DNA from: JAATGI01 sp036510675 | GTDB taxonomy: Bacteria > Pseudomonadota > Alphaproteobacteria > ATCC43930 > CGMCC-115725 | Length of the DNA: 37,777 nucleotides | NCBI GenBank assembly: GCA_036510675.1 | Contig: DATCDN010000014.1 | Location: 1 to 37,777 of the forward strand | Direction: 5' to 3' | Part shown: piece by piece, positions 16,802 to 25,464 of the stretch | Layout: every line of letters starts with the position of its first letter | Numbering within the stretch: the stretch's first letter is position 1 | Position numbers and translations under genes: made by a program | The notes under the pieces: generated by a model | What the model was told of the DNA's origin: nothing | Databases searched by the model: none | What the model saw: the letters and a program-made list of their open reading frames with translations, nothing else

Positions 16802-16815
16802 CCGGCGACGGCGCC
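16790..16815. terminator. GC-rich hairpin at the flgN/flhB convergence
   Basis: Arms GGCGCCG (16790-16796) and CGGCGCC (16809-16815) pair perfectly around a 12-nt loop that includes the flgN stop. The element sits in the 23-bp gap where flgN and flhB converge, where a shared terminator is expected. There is no T-tract on either strand, so intrinsic termination is only a possibility. Confidence 0.3.
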
Positions 16816-16824
16816 GCGTAAGGC

Positions 16825-17961
16825 TCAATCCACCCGGAATTCCTCCGGCGGCTCGAAGCGCAGGTCGCCGGGCAGCGTCGGCGCGGGGCTGCCGGAATCA
16901 CGCGCCAGCCGCAGCCGATAGATATAGGCCAACACCTCGGCGACCGCCTGATAGAGCCCGGCCGGAATTTCGGTATCGAGATCGACATATTTATAGATCG
17001 CGCGGGCCAGCGGCGGCGCCTCAAGGATGGGAATATGATGCTCCATCGCCAGTTCGCGAATCCGCAGGGCGACGAGGCCGCCGCCCTTCGCGACGAGTCG
17101 CGGGGCGCGCATCGTGCCCTCCTGATAGCGCAGCGCCGCCGCGTAATGCTCGGGATTGGTGATGACGACATCGGCGCGCGGCACCTCCGTCATCATCCGG
17201 CCACGGGCGAAGCGGTTGCGCAACGCGCGCAGCCGGCGCTTGGTGTGGGCGCTGACCTCGAGATCGCGCATCTCGTCGCGCAATTCCTGGCGCGTCATCC
17301 GCAGCCGCCCGCGATGGCTCCACAATTGATAGGGTACTTCCAGCGCCACGACGCAGGCCAGCGCGCCGGCGAAGATCAGCAGCGCCCAGGTCGCGTGGTC
17401 GGCGATATTGACCGACGCGGCGATCCACGATTCGCGGCCCAGATCGACCAGCGCCGGCAGCGACTGACGCAGCACGAAATAGGCCGCCCCCCCAATCACG
17501 ATGACCTTGGCCAGCGACTTGAGTATCTCCGCCAGCCCCTCGTGCGAGAAGAGACGCTTCAGCCCGGCCAGCGGACTGATGCGCTGAAAGTCGGGGCTGA
17601 GGAGGCGCGGCGCGAATACCCAGCCGCCGACCGCGAGATTGGACGCGACCCCGACCACCAGCAGCAGCAGGATGAAGGTGCCGGTCGCCGCGAAGGGCGG
17701 CCCCATCACCTGCCAGATCGCGGTGATCATCCGCGCCGGGTCGCGCATCACGTCGGCGTCGAGCCGCAGGCCGGCGCGCAGCGAGCGCTCCATCGCGCCG
17801 ATCATCGACCGCCCGCCCATCATAAAGAATAGGGCGGCGGTCAGCATGATGGCCGCGCCGGACAGGCCCTGGGAGCGCGCGATGTTGCCTTCCTCGCGCG
17901 CCTTTTCGATGCGCCGGGGACTGGCTCGTTCGGTTTTGTCTTCGCTGCTGGTGTCACTCAT
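16825..17961 (-). CDS. flhB: Flagellar export gate / substrate-switch protein FlhB (NPEH variant)
   Basis: This 378-residue export-gate component switches secretion from hook to filament substrates. It has the N-terminal charged segment (DKTERASPRRIEKAREEGNI), four membrane segments (~35-210) and a C-terminal cytoplasmic domain. The self-cleavage site is N269-P270-E271-H272, in place of the usual NPTH. Cleavage occurs between Asn and Pro, so both key residues are kept. The usual EGDP stretch before the site reads EVSA here (EMRDLEVSAHTKRR). The start overlaps the fliR stop (ATGA). It is the last gene of the long fli series and the interactor of FliK in hook-length control. Confidence 0.95.
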   Translation of the reverse strand: MSDTSSEDKTERASPRRIEKAREEGNIARSQGLSGAAIMLTAALFFMMGGRSMIGAMERSLRAGLRLDADVMRDPARMITAIWQVMGPPFAATGTFILLLLVVGVASNLAVGGWVFAPRLLSPDFQRISPLAGLKRLFSHEGLAEILKSLAKVIVIGGAAYFVLRQSLPALVDLGRESWIAASVNIADHATWALLIFAGALACVVALEVPYQLWSHRGRLRMTRQELRDEMRDLEVSAHTKRRLRALRNRFARGRMMTEVPRADVVITNPEHYAAALRYQEGTMRAPRLVAKGGGLVALRIRELAMEHHIPILEAPPLARAIYKYVDLDTEIPAGLYQAVAEVLAYIYRLRLARDSGSPAPTLPGDLRFEPPEEFRVD

Positions 17962-18737
17962 GGCTTAACCACCACCACCGCCATCAGAGACAGGCCGGCA
18001 TCGATCATGTGCTCCACCGCCGGCGCGAAAAACGGCACCAGCGAGATCGTCGCCGCGATGCCGACCCACAGGAACAGCGAAAACCCCACCGACATCAGAT
18101 TGATCTGCGGCGCCGCCCGCGACAGGGTGCCGACGGCGAGATGCATGGTGAGAATAACCGCGACGATCGGCAGCGCGAGGAACACGCCGATCCCGAACAG
18201 CATGGCGCCGGCATTGGCCAGCGCCGCCCAGCCGGCCATCGTTATGCCGGCGCCGATCGCCACCGGCACGATCGTGAAGCTCTTGACCAGCGCGCTGATC
18301 AAAATCAGGTGGCCGTTGAAGGCAAGAAACAGCACCGTCCCAACGAGGCCGAAGAAATCCGCCATCACCGGCACCGCGAAATCGCCCTCGAGGCCGAGCA
18401 GGGTGGCGAAGCCGAACCCCATCTGCACGCCGACGAGATCGCCCGCCAGCGTCATCGCCGAGAGGGCGAGCTGCATCGAGAAGCCCATCGCGACGCCGAT
18501 GATGATCTGCTCGACCGTCAGCACGAGACCGGCCCAGGTCAATTCCAGCGGCACCGGCTGATCGACGATGCCGGCGACCAGCATCGCCAGCACGGTGGCC
18601 AGCGCCACCTTCAGCGGCACCGGGATGGTGACGGCGTTGAACACCGGCGCCGCCGCGAACAGCCCCAGGATGCGGATGAAGGGCCAGTAGAATTCTCCCG
18701 CCCAGCGTAAGAGTTCGGCCTCGCTCCAGCTTGGCAT
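17958..18737 (-). CDS. fliR: Flagellar export gate protein FliR
   Basis: This 259-residue, multi-spanning inner-membrane protein contributes the single R subunit of the FliP5-FliQ4-FliR1 core gate. ILGLFAAAPVFNAVTIPVPL, GVAMGFSMQLALSAMTLAGD and MGFGFATLLGLEGDFAVPV are typical. It is followed by flhB with a 4-bp overlap and preceded 3 bp away by the divergent fliQ copy. Normal length for the family. Confidence 0.96.
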   Translation of the reverse strand: MPSWSEAELLRWAGEFYWPFIRILGLFAAAPVFNAVTIPVPLKVALATVLAMLVAGIVDQPVPLELTWAGLVLTVEQIIIGVAMGFSMQLALSAMTLAGDLVGVQMGFGFATLLGLEGDFAVPVMADFFGLVGTVLFLAFNGHLILISALVKSFTIVPVAIGAGITMAGWAALANAGAMLFGIGVFLALPIVAVILTMHLAVGTLSRAAPQINLMSVGFSLFLWVGIAATISLVPFFAPAVEHMIDAGLSLMAVVVVKP

Positions 18738-18740
18738 CGC

Positions 18741-19010
18741 CTATTGAAGCGTCGTGACCATCTGGGCCGCGGCCTCGCGAAAATAATTGGTCATCCGCGA
18801 GCCGACCCAGGTCCCGGCAAGGGCGATCATCAGCATCACCGCGAGCAGGCGCGGTACGAAATGCAGGGTCATGTCGTTCATCCGGGTGCCGGCCTGAATC
18901 AGCGACACCGCGACGCCGACGACGAGACCGATGCCAAGAAACGGGCTGACGAACAGCAGCGTCAGCACCAGGACGTGGCGCGCCGCGAGGGTGATGTCGA
19001 GCGGGCTCAT
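18741..19010 (-). CDS. fliQ: FliQ export gate protein, divergent second copy
   Basis: This 89-residue protein has two membrane helices and the FliQ core, SPFLGIGLVVGVAVSLIQ followed by TRMNDMTLHFVPRLLA. It lies in the canonical fliP-fliQ-fliR position and overlaps the fliP stop (ATGA). Compared with the usual TQINEMTLSFVPK it carries TRMNDMTLHFVPR, and its C-terminal part is less conserved than that of the other copy at 28360-28623. Two FliQ genes in one locus is abnormal. This one sits with its expected partners FliP and FliR, so it is likely functional. Confidence 0.9.
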   Translation of the reverse strand: MSPLDITLAARHVLVLTLLFVSPFLGIGLVVGVAVSLIQAGTRMNDMTLHFVPRLLAVMLMIALAGTWVGSRMTNYFREAAAQMVTTLQ

Positions 19011-19768
19011 CGGATGAAGCCCTGAGCCAGCGAGCCGATCACCAGCGTCCAGCCATTCACCAGCACGAACAGCATCAGCTTGATCGGCAAGGACACGGTG
19101 GTCGGCGACAGCAGCATCATGCCCAGCGACATCATCACCGCCGCCACCACCATGTCGATGACGATGAAGGGCAGGAAGATCAGGAAGCCGATTTGAAACC
19201 CGGTCTTCAATTCCGAGGTCACGAAGGCCGGGACCAGCAATTGGAACGGCACATCGTTGGGGGTCGCATAGGTTTGGCCGCCCGCCAGTTTCAGGAACAG
19301 CCCCAGATCGTCCCGGCGCGTCTGTTTCAGCATGAAGCCTTTCAGCGGCACCTCGGCCTTGGCGACCGCGTCCATCAGCGACATCTTGTCGGCGAGCAGC
19401 GGCTGCAGCGCGTCGACGTTGATTCGCGTCACCACCGGCCCCATGACGAAAAACGTCAGGAACAGCGAGAGGCCGATCAGGATCTGGTTGGGCGGCGACT
19501 GCGTCAGGCCCAGCGCCTGGCGCAGCAGCGCCAGCACGATGATGATCCGCGTGAACGCCGTCATGGTCAGCAGGATCGCCGGTAGAAACACCAGCCCGCT
19601 CATCAGCAGCAGAATCTGCACCGGCACCGTATAGGTCTGGCCGCCATTCTTATCGGGCGCCAGATCGAGCACGCCCAACCCGGCGGCATGCGCCGAACCC
19701 CAGGCCATCAGGAGAATGGTCGCGGCGCCGCCCGACAGCGCGGCTGCGAGGATCAGCCGGCGCGCCAT
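19007..19768 (-). CDS. fliP: Flagellar export gate protein FliP
   Basis: This 253-residue export-gate subunit is made with a cleavable signal peptide (residues ~1-28, ending SAHA). The conserved blocks TAFTRIIIVLALLRQALGL, SPPNQILIGLSLFLTFFVMG and LPFIVIDMVVAAVMMSLGMM are present, and the C-terminal LFVLVNGWTLVIGSLAQGF is standard. It overlaps fliO by 16 bp and fliQ by 4 bp. Confidence 0.97.
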   Translation of the reverse strand: MARRLILAAALSGGAATILLMAWGSAHAAGLGVLDLAPDKNGGQTYTVPVQILLLMSGLVFLPAILLTMTAFTRIIIVLALLRQALGLTQSPPNQILIGLSLFLTFFVMGPVVTRINVDALQPLLADKMSLMDAVAKAEVPLKGFMLKQTRRDDLGLFLKLAGGQTYATPNDVPFQLLVPAFVTSELKTGFQIGFLIFLPFIVIDMVVAAVMMSLGMMLLSPTTVSLPIKLMLFVLVNGWTLVIGSLAQGFIR

Positions 19769-20091
19769 CGTCCCATCGCCTTGCGCACCGCCTCGCCGAA
19801 GACGCCGCCATTCGCGTCGGTCGGCGACAAGGGTTCGGTCAATTCACAGAGCAGCGATACCGCGGCAGAGCCGACCCCCAGCACCAATTGCTTGCCGCCG
19901 ATCTCTATCACGATGACGCGCTCGCGCGGTCCGATCGGCATCTGGCGCAGGATGCGACAGTCGCGCGCGCCGAATGCACCGCCCCCGGCGCGGCCGCGCC
20001 GCTTGACCAGCCACAGCGCGCCCCACAGCACCAGCACGATCGCGCCGATTTCGAGAAACAGGAAGGCGAACCCATCCATACCGCCGATCAT
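19753..20091 (-). CDS. fliO: Flagellar export accessory protein FliO
   Basis: This 112-residue protein has one N-terminal membrane segment (FAFLFLEIGAIVLVLWGALW) and a basic cytoplasmic part with ILRQMPIGPRERVIVIEIGG and KQLVLGVG, the FliO signature. It is known to help FliP oligomerise during gate assembly. It lies between fliL and fliP as in enteric bacteria, except that fliM and fliN, normally between fliL and fliO, are found 8 kb away at 28636-29977. Confidence 0.9.
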   Translation of the reverse strand: MIGGMDGFAFLFLEIGAIVLVLWGALWLVKRRGRAGGGAFGARDCRILRQMPIGPRERVIVIEIGGKQLVLGVGSAAVSLLCELTEPLSPTDANGGVFGEAVRKAMGRWRAG

Positions 20092-20113
20092 CGGAGCGCC
20101 CCCGCCCCGGCGT

Positions 20114-20686
20114 TCATTCGATAACCAGGTTTTGGAAGAAGACGTTGCTGACGAGATTGCCGTTCGGCGCGCCCAGCGTCTCGATCTTTTTCGGGCCCAG
20201 CGCCTGCAGCAAGACCCGATTGGTGCCGGTGGTAATCGCGATCCGCAGCTTGTTGACGCCGTCCTGGGTCTGCAACTCGTCGATCTTGAAGCCCAGCACC
20301 GTCTGGCGAATCATGTCGAGAAGTTCCGGCATCACCGCAGTGGCGCCGGCGACCGCCTCCTCGTTCGGCACCTTGAGACTGAGCGCCAGTTGCACATAGT
20401 GCATGCTGTCGTCGGCGGCCTTCATGGTGACGACGAACGGCTTCACATCGACGAAGAAGGGCTGGGCCGGCACCGCTTCCTTCGGCCCCTTTGGCGACGA
20501 TCCGGCGAACAGGAAAAAATAGGCGCCGCCGGCGCCCCCCAACACGACCAGCAGGGCGACGACGATAATGATGATCAGCTTCAGCTTGCCGCGCTTCTTC
20601 GGCAACTCGATCGGAACGATCTCGGGCGCCGCCCCTCGACGTTTGTCGGCTGCCGCGGGACGGCCTTTTTCGAGCTGTCTAGCCAA
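20114..20686 (-). CDS. fliL: Flagellar basal-body-associated protein FliL
   Basis: A protein of about 190 residues with a basic N-terminus, one membrane helix (~35-60, LKLIIIIVVALLVVLGGAGG) and a periplasmic FliL domain (FFVDVKPFVVTMKAADDS, YVQLALSLKVPNEEA, RQTVLGFKIDELQTQDG). FliL associates with the stators at the basal body. The only plausible start before the membrane helix is TTG at 20686, with a weak GGAA just upstream, so the N-terminus is uncertain. It lies 44 bp downstream of fliJ. Confidence 0.9.
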   Translation of the reverse strand: MARQLEKGRPAAADKRRGAAPEIVPIELPKKRGKLKLIIIIVVALLVVLGGAGGAYFFLFAGSSPKGPKEAVPAQPFFVDVKPFVVTMKAADDSMHYVQLALSLKVPNEEAVAGATAVMPELLDMIRQTVLGFKIDELQTQDGVNKLRIAITTGTNRVLLQALGPKKIETLGAPNGNLVSNVFFQNLVIE

Positions 20687-20730
20687 TTTCCATATTTTCG
20701 GTTTTTGTCAACTGACCGACTGTAATCGGC

Positions 20731-21159
20731 CTAGAGCGATTTGACAATCCTTCCCATCAATTCATCCATTTCAGCCTGGCTGCGGCGCAGCTCGGCCGCC
20801 AGTTTTTCCGCGTCCGCCTTGTCGCGCAGAATCTCGTACATGCGCTTTTCCCGGCGCGCCTCGACCAATTGCTGCCATTGGAGGGTCGCGGCGGTCTCGA
20901 ACCGCGCCACCTCGCCTTCTTGCTTCGCGATCACCCCCTCGATCTGGCCGATGAAGCGCAGGAACCCCATGGTCGCGGCGGCGTCCATGCCGTCATGCAA
21001 CTGGCCGGTCATCTGCGCCCGATAGCGGTCGGCATACTGGCGCAACTGGATCAGCTTGCGTTTCGACTCGTCGCATTGGCTCATCACCTGGCGCCAGCGC
21101 ACTTGCTGGCGGTCGGCGCGGTCGCCGACAAAATCGGCAAGGCTCTGATAGCTCGTCAT
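20731..21159 (-). CDS. fliJ: Flagellar export chaperone / ATPase stalk protein FliJ
   Basis: A 142-residue, highly charged coiled-coil protein, the expected form of FliJ, which inserts into the FliI hexamer and contacts FlhA. The helical pattern (RWRQVMSQCDESKRKLIQLR, then LRFIGQIEGVIAKQEGEVAR, then YEILRDKADAEKLAAELRRS) and the position directly after fliI support the call. There are no membrane segments. Confidence 0.88.
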   Translation of the reverse strand: MTSYQSLADFVGDRADRQQVRWRQVMSQCDESKRKLIQLRQYADRYRAQMTGQLHDGMDAAATMGFLRFIGQIEGVIAKQEGEVARFETAATLQWQQLVEARREKRMYEILRDKADAEKLAAELRRSQAEMDELMGRIVKSL

Positions 21160-21168
21160 CGCGCGGGC

Positions 21169-22512
21169 TTATTCGCCGACCGCAGCCGCCAGTGCCGCCA
21201 CGCTGTCCGCGAGGCCGACCGCGACATTCATGTCCTGGCGCAGGAAATTTTCCATGGCGCCGCGCCGCGACACGGCCCGGTCGAGCTCCGGATCGTTGCC
21301 GGCGCGATAGCCGCCGATGGCGATCATGTCGCGGCTCTCCTCGAGCCGGCCATAGAGCTGTTTGAACCGCTGGGCGCGCGCCAGATGGTCGGGCGCCACG
21401 ATCGACGGCATGACGCGGCTGATCGAGGCGCCGACATCGATCGCCGGGTACTGGCCGCGCTCCGCCAGCTTGCGCGACAACATCAGATGGCCGTCGAGAA
21501 ACGAGCGCGCGGCATCGCCGATCGGGTCGTTCGGATCGTCATTCTCCACCAGCACCGTATAGAACGCGGTGATGCTGCCGCGCCCGCCCTCGCCATTGCC
21601 GGCGCGCTCGACCAGCGCGGCGATGCGGCCGAAGACCGAGGGCGGATAGCCGCGCGAGGAGGGCAATTCGCCAATGGCGAGGCCGATCTCGCGCTGGGCC
21701 ATGGCGAAGCGGGTCAGCGAATCCATCAGCAGCAAGACATCCTGCCCCTGGTCGCGGAAATACTCCGCGATCGCCACCGCGCGATAGGCGGCGTGTACCC
21801 GGACCAGCGCCGATTCGTTCGCGGGCGCCGCCAGCACCACCGCCTTGGCCAGCCCCTCGGATCCCAGCGTGCGCTCGACGAATTCCTTCACCTCGCGGCC
21901 GCGCTCGCCGATGAGACCGACCACCACGACATCGGCGGCGGTATAGCGCGCCATCATGCCCATCAGCACGCTCTTGCCGACGCCGGTGCCGGCGAAGAGG
22001 CCGAGCCGCGCGCCGCGCCCCACCGACTGCAACGCATTGATGGAGCGCACGCCGACATCGAGCGGCACGTCGATCAGGGTCCGCTTCATCGGGTCGAGCG
22101 CGCGCCCGAAGAGGGGGACCCGTTCCTCGCATCCCAGCCGGCCCTTATCGTCGATCGGAACGCCGGCGCCATCGATGACCCGGCCCAGCAATTCCGGCCC
22201 GACCATGATCTCCACCCGCCGACCGACCGGGGTGACGCGCGCGCCCACCGCCAGCCCGTCGCCATGACCTTCGGCGATCAAGAGGCTGCGCCCGCCATCG
22301 AAGCCAACCACCTCCGCCGAGAATTGGCGGCCGAAATCGCTTTCGATGAAGCAACGCTCGCCGATACCAACATGAATACCGCGTGCTTCCATCACCATAC
22401 CGACATGACGCACCAAACTTCCGCTTATCTTTACCGCGGAATCGGCATCGGTCAGGCGCAGGCGGTGACGCTCCAGCGCCTCGATCAGCTTGTGCGGCGC
22501 GACCAGGGTCAA
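21169..22512 (-). CDS. fliI: Flagellum-specific export ATPase FliI
   Basis: This 447-residue F1-beta-like ATPase energises type III export. Walker A GTGVGKS is at 175-181, the GERGREV segment at 202-208 and Walker B LLLMD at 260-264, followed by SLTRFAMAQREIGLAIGE. The start is TTG at 22512, directly after the fliH stop. No ATG or GTG lies near the expected N-terminus and GAGG is well spaced 8 bases upstream, so the TTG is credible. It is flanked by fliH and fliJ, its complex partners. Confidence 0.96.
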   Translation of the reverse strand: MTLVAPHKLIEALERHRLRLTDADSAVKISGSLVRHVGMVMEARGIHVGIGERCFIESDFGRQFSAEVVGFDGGRSLLIAEGHGDGLAVGARVTPVGRRVEIMVGPELLGRVIDGAGVPIDDKGRLGCEERVPLFGRALDPMKRTLIDVPLDVGVRSINALQSVGRGARLGLFAGTGVGKSVLMGMMARYTAADVVVVGLIGERGREVKEFVERTLGSEGLAKAVVLAAPANESALVRVHAAYRAVAIAEYFRDQGQDVLLLMDSLTRFAMAQREIGLAIGELPSSRGYPPSVFGRIAALVERAGNGEGGRGSITAFYTVLVENDDPNDPIGDAARSFLDGHLMLSRKLAERGQYPAIDVGASISRVMPSIVAPDHLARAQRFKQLYGRLEESRDMIAIGGYRAGNDPELDRAVSRRGAMENFLRQDMNVAVGLADSVAALAAAVGE

Positions 22513-23304
22513 TCAGGCATCCTCGCCTTCGAACATCGCCAGCATCGCGTCGCGCCAGCGCGAGGCCAGCGTCAGATCGACCTCGCAAATCCCGTGGCCG
22601 GCGCGGGGATGCCAGCGCCGGTCCTTGACCGCGGCGCCCTCGGCGCCGTCGGCGACGATCAGGCAGCCGCCCGGCTCGATCGTCTCGTCGACCACCAGCG
22701 GCAGCCCCTTGGCCTCGAGATCCGGCGCCAGCGCCCGGATCAGCTCGGCATCGGCCGGGTGCACCATGATGGTGGGCGGGCCGACATCGATCGGCACCCT
22801 TCCCACCGCGTCGCGGACGAGCCGCACCAGATGATCGCGCGACATGGTGATTTCATTGCCGATGACCCAGCGCGCGACCTCCAGCGCCAGCGCGATCACC
22901 GCCTCCTCGACCGGCCGCTCCAGGGCGCGGATCGGCTCGCCCAGCCGCTGAACGATGTCCTCGAAGCGCCGAAGCTGATCCGCGAACCGCTGTTCGGCGG
23001 CGCGCTGGCCGACGATGAAGCCCTCGGCATAGCCCTGCTCGCGGCCCTCGACGAGCCGGCGATCGATTTCCGCGGCCAGGGCGCCGGCATCGCCCGCATC
23101 CACCTCTTGGGACATGCCGGGAAAAATACCGGGATCGAGCGGCGCGGCCGGCGCGGCCGCGAGATTCTGCGCGCGGGCGCGGTTCTCGGCCTGAAGATCG
23201 ACCTCGCGGAAGTCCGGCGCTTCGAGCACTTGGATCGGCGCGTGGATATCGGGGACCCGCCACGGCACCACGGCGGCTTGGCTCAGATTGACCCGACGGC
23301 TCAT
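22513..23304 (-). CDS. fliH: Flagellar export ATPase regulator FliH
   Basis: This 263-residue protein is the peripheral stalk and negative regulator of FliI. It contains the Gly-spaced helix EGREQGYAEGFIVGQ (~85-100) and a C-terminal domain with EVARWVIGNEITMSRDHLVR, VDETIEPGGCLIVADG and EVDLTLASRWRDAMLAMF, typical of FliH/YscL. The first ~70 residues are Ala/Pro-rich and variable. The stop is immediately followed by the TTG of fliI. Its usual upstream neighbour, fliG, is displaced to 33609. Confidence 0.92.
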   Translation of the reverse strand: MSRRVNLSQAAVVPWRVPDIHAPIQVLEAPDFREVDLQAENRARAQNLAAAPAAPLDPGIFPGMSQEVDAGDAGALAAEIDRRLVEGREQGYAEGFIVGQRAAEQRFADQLRRFEDIVQRLGEPIRALERPVEEAVIALALEVARWVIGNEITMSRDHLVRLVRDAVGRVPIDVGPPTIMVHPADAELIRALAPDLEAKGLPLVVDETIEPGGCLIVADGAEGAAVKDRRWHPRAGHGICEVDLTLASRWRDAMLAMFEGEDA

Positions 23305-23577
23305 CTACGGTCTCCGCGATCGGACATAGAATTGCGCCGCGCCCAGCCACATCAGCCGCAACGCGATTTGCGCCAGCGAAATCATCACCCAGCCGGCGAC
23401 GAACCCGGCGATGAAGCGGGTGCCGATCACGATCGGCATGCCCCAATCGGGCGCGCCGAGTTCACCGCCCTCGCTCGGGAACAGCGCGACCCACAGCAGC
23501 GCCAGGAAAGCGGCGAGCAGCACCGGGCTGATCGCCACCCGGTCGGCGCCGCCGGATCGCTTGGAGCGGAATGCCAT
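23305..23577 (-). CDS. Unrecognised small membrane protein between motB and fliH
   Basis: A 90-residue protein with a basic N-terminus (MAFRSKRSGG) and two likely membrane segments: ISPVLLAAFLALLWVALF (~16-33) and a second around FIAGFVAGWVMISLAQIAL (~55-73). It ends in a basic tail (FYVRSRRP). I recognise no family. It starts 26 bp after motB ends and its TAG immediately precedes the fliH ATG, so it is clearly part of the operon. An inner-membrane helper of stator or export apparatus is conceivable but unproven. Confidence 0.7.
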   Translation of the reverse strand: MAFRSKRSGGADRVAISPVLLAAFLALLWVALFPSEGGELGAPDWGMPIVIGTRFIAGFVAGWVMISLAQIALRLMWLGAAQFYVRSRRP

Positions 23578-23602
23578 CGTCCCGCGCTCTGCCCGCCACG
23601 GC

Positions 23603-24586
23603 TCAGTGCGCTTGCGGGCCGAGCGGCCACGGCGGCGCGATCACGGGTTTGTTCGACGGCGTGCCCTCGGCGGCGGCGGCGCGCGACGCGGCGCTTCGGG
23701 CCGGCGTCACCGGATGCGTGCCGCCGGCACGGTCGTTGATGATGGGTCGGACCGTGGGCGGGGCCGCCGGCGAGGGCGCGACGAGACCCGGCTCTTGACG
23801 GCTATCGTCCGCCGACAGGACGACGATCTGAACCCGGCGATTCTTTACCTTGCCATCGGGCGAGTCGTTGTCGGCGACGGGATGATATTCGCCATAGCCC
23901 GCGCCGACGAGGCGCGAGGGATCGACGCCGTCACTGACGAAGCGCTTCACGACCGAAATCGCGCGCACCGCCGACAATTCCCAGTTCGAGCCGAACTGGG
24001 CGGTGTGGATCGGGGCGTTATCGGTATAGCCATTGACCTGAATCGAATACGGCAAATCCTTAAGGACGATGCCGATCTGATCGATCACCCCCAGCGCCGA
24101 TGTCGTCAGTTCCGCCCGGCCGCTGTCGAACAGCACGCTGGAATTGATGTCGATGACCACCGACAGGCCGTTATGGGCGATATGGACCTGACCCTTGTCG
24201 ATTACGTCCTGCAACAGATGGGTCAGGTTCTTATAGGCGTCATTGAGCTTTTTCAGCCGCTCGCGAACCTTCTCCGGGACCTTGTCGGACGGCCGGGTGG
24301 TCGGCTGGGGCCGCATGATGGGTTTCGGCACCGGCGCGGGGAGATGGTCGAAGACGCCGCTCGGCTGGGCGCCCTCGCCCTTGTTCTGCACGATCACCTT
24401 GCCGGTGAAGACCGCCGACAGCGCCTCGGCGGTGGCCCGATAGCGCGATACGTTGATGCTCGACACGGCGTAGAGGACCACGAACGTCGCGAGCAGCAGG
24501 GTCATGAAATCGGCGTAGGAAATGACCCAGCGCTCGTTGTTCTCCTTCTTCGTGTCCTGATTGCGCCGCCGCCGATCCGATGCCAA
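23603..24586 (-). CDS. motB: Flagellar stator protein MotB (MotD-type)
   Basis: This 327-residue stator subunit anchors the motor to peptidoglycan. The single membrane helix WVISYADFMTLLLATFVVLY carries the proton-binding Asp26. The OmpA-like domain (~150-260) has VNGYTDNAPIHTAQFGSNWE, LSAVRAISVVKRFV and NRRVQIVVLS. The helix and the following SSINVSRYRATAEALSAVF resemble Pseudomonas MotD more than Escherichia coli MotB. The start is TTG at 24586 with GGGAAG six to seven bases upstream. It follows motA by 15 bp. A disordered Pro/Ala tail (~260-327) is present. Confidence 0.95.
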   Translation of the reverse strand: MASDRRRRNQDTKKENNERWVISYADFMTLLLATFVVLYAVSSINVSRYRATAEALSAVFTGKVIVQNKGEGAQPSGVFDHLPAPVPKPIMRPQPTTRPSDKVPEKVRERLKKLNDAYKNLTHLLQDVIDKGQVHIAHNGLSVVIDINSSVLFDSGRAELTTSALGVIDQIGIVLKDLPYSIQVNGYTDNAPIHTAQFGSNWELSAVRAISVVKRFVSDGVDPSRLVGAGYGEYHPVADNDSPDGKVKNRRVQIVVLSADDSRQEPGLVAPSPAAPPTVRPIINDRAGGTHPVTPARSAASRAAAAEGTPSNKPVIAPPWPLGPQAH

Positions 24587-24601
24587 GTGCGTCTTCCCGT
24601 T

Positions 24602-25414
24602 CTAACGCGTTTGCTCGGCCAATTCGCCGGCGGGGGCACCCTCGGCGCCCTCGTCGGCATGCGCGGTGCCGTGGCCGTGAACGAAGCTGCGCAGCCGCAT
24701 TTCAAGCTGGATCGGCTTTTCCATCACCGCGATGCCCACCAGCCCTTCGAGGATCATGTCCATGGTGCGCACCCGCCAGCGCACCAGGACCTTCAGCTTG
24801 TTGGCGACCGGCAGGAAGAACAAATTGGCGGCGCCGACGCCATAGACGGTCGCGACGAACGCGGTCGCGATGCCGGCGCCGAGCTTCGAGGGATCGCCCA
24901 GATTCGCCATCACCGTAATCAGGCCCAGCACGGCGCCGAGGATGCCGACGGTCGGCGCGTAGCCACCCATCGCCTCATAGATTTCGGCCGAGAGATGCTC
25001 GTGATGCTCGCGGGTATGGATCATGGTCTCCAGCACCGCGCGGATTTGCGAGGCCTCGACGCCATCGACCACCAGGCGCAGCCCCTGCCTGGTATAGGGG
25101 TCCTCGACGGTCTCGGCGACCTTGTCCAGCGCCAGGATCGATTCGCGCCGCGAGATGCGCACCCATTCCATGATGTCAGTCAGCACCTGCTCGGCATTGT
25201 CCTTGGGCGGAAAAAACACCCAGCGCAGCATCTTCAGGCCGTTGATGAAGATTTTAACCGGCGTCTGCAACAGCACGGCGCTCATCGTGCCGCCGATCAC
25301 CATGATGAAGGCCGGAAGCTGCAGCAGCGAGGCAAGGCTGCCGCCGTCCAACATCATCGCGACGCAGATGCAGGCCACCGCCGACACCATGGCGATGATG
25401 GCGAATATGTCCAT
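24602..25414 (-). CDS. motA: Flagellar stator protein MotA (MotC-type)
   Basis: This 270-residue, four-helix proton-channel subunit pairs with MotB. LLQTPVKIFINGLKMLRWVF, GGYAPTVGILGAVLGLI (conserved Pro154) and ATAFVATVYGVGAANLFFLP match the MotC subgroup known from Pseudomonas. The cytoplasmic loop carries the basic/acidic cluster RISRRESILAL (Arg90, Glu91) that faces FliG. A strong ribosome-binding site (GGAGG) precedes the ATG. It follows fliA; in Pseudomonas the corresponding genes follow fliA with che genes in between, which are missing here. Confidence 0.95.
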   Translation of the reverse strand: MDIFAIIAMVSAVACICVAMMLDGGSLASLLQLPAFIMVIGGTMSAVLLQTPVKIFINGLKMLRWVFFPPKDNAEQVLTDIMEWVRISRRESILALDKVAETVEDPYTRQGLRLVVDGVEASQIRAVLETMIHTREHHEHLSAEIYEAMGGYAPTVGILGAVLGLITVMANLGDPSKLGAGIATAFVATVYGVGAANLFFLPVANKLKVLVRWRVRTMDMILEGLVGIAVMEKPIQLEMRLRSFVHGHGTAHADEGAEGAPAGELAEQTR

Positions 25415-25464
25415 TCCGACCCCCTCCTACCCGCGTGCCCGGCGCGCGGCGCCCCGATCGTCGA

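Noticed and set aside
16802..16824. A hidden flgM between flgN and flhB or within flgA-flgN
   Set aside because: Only 23 bp separate flgN and flhB and flgA overlaps flgN, leaving no room.
20869..23739. Plus-strand open frame of 956 codons opposite fliJ-fliI-fliH
   Set aside because: Antisense shadow of well-supported genes in a GC-rich genome; composition dominated by Arg/His/Asp/Gln and no domain pattern.
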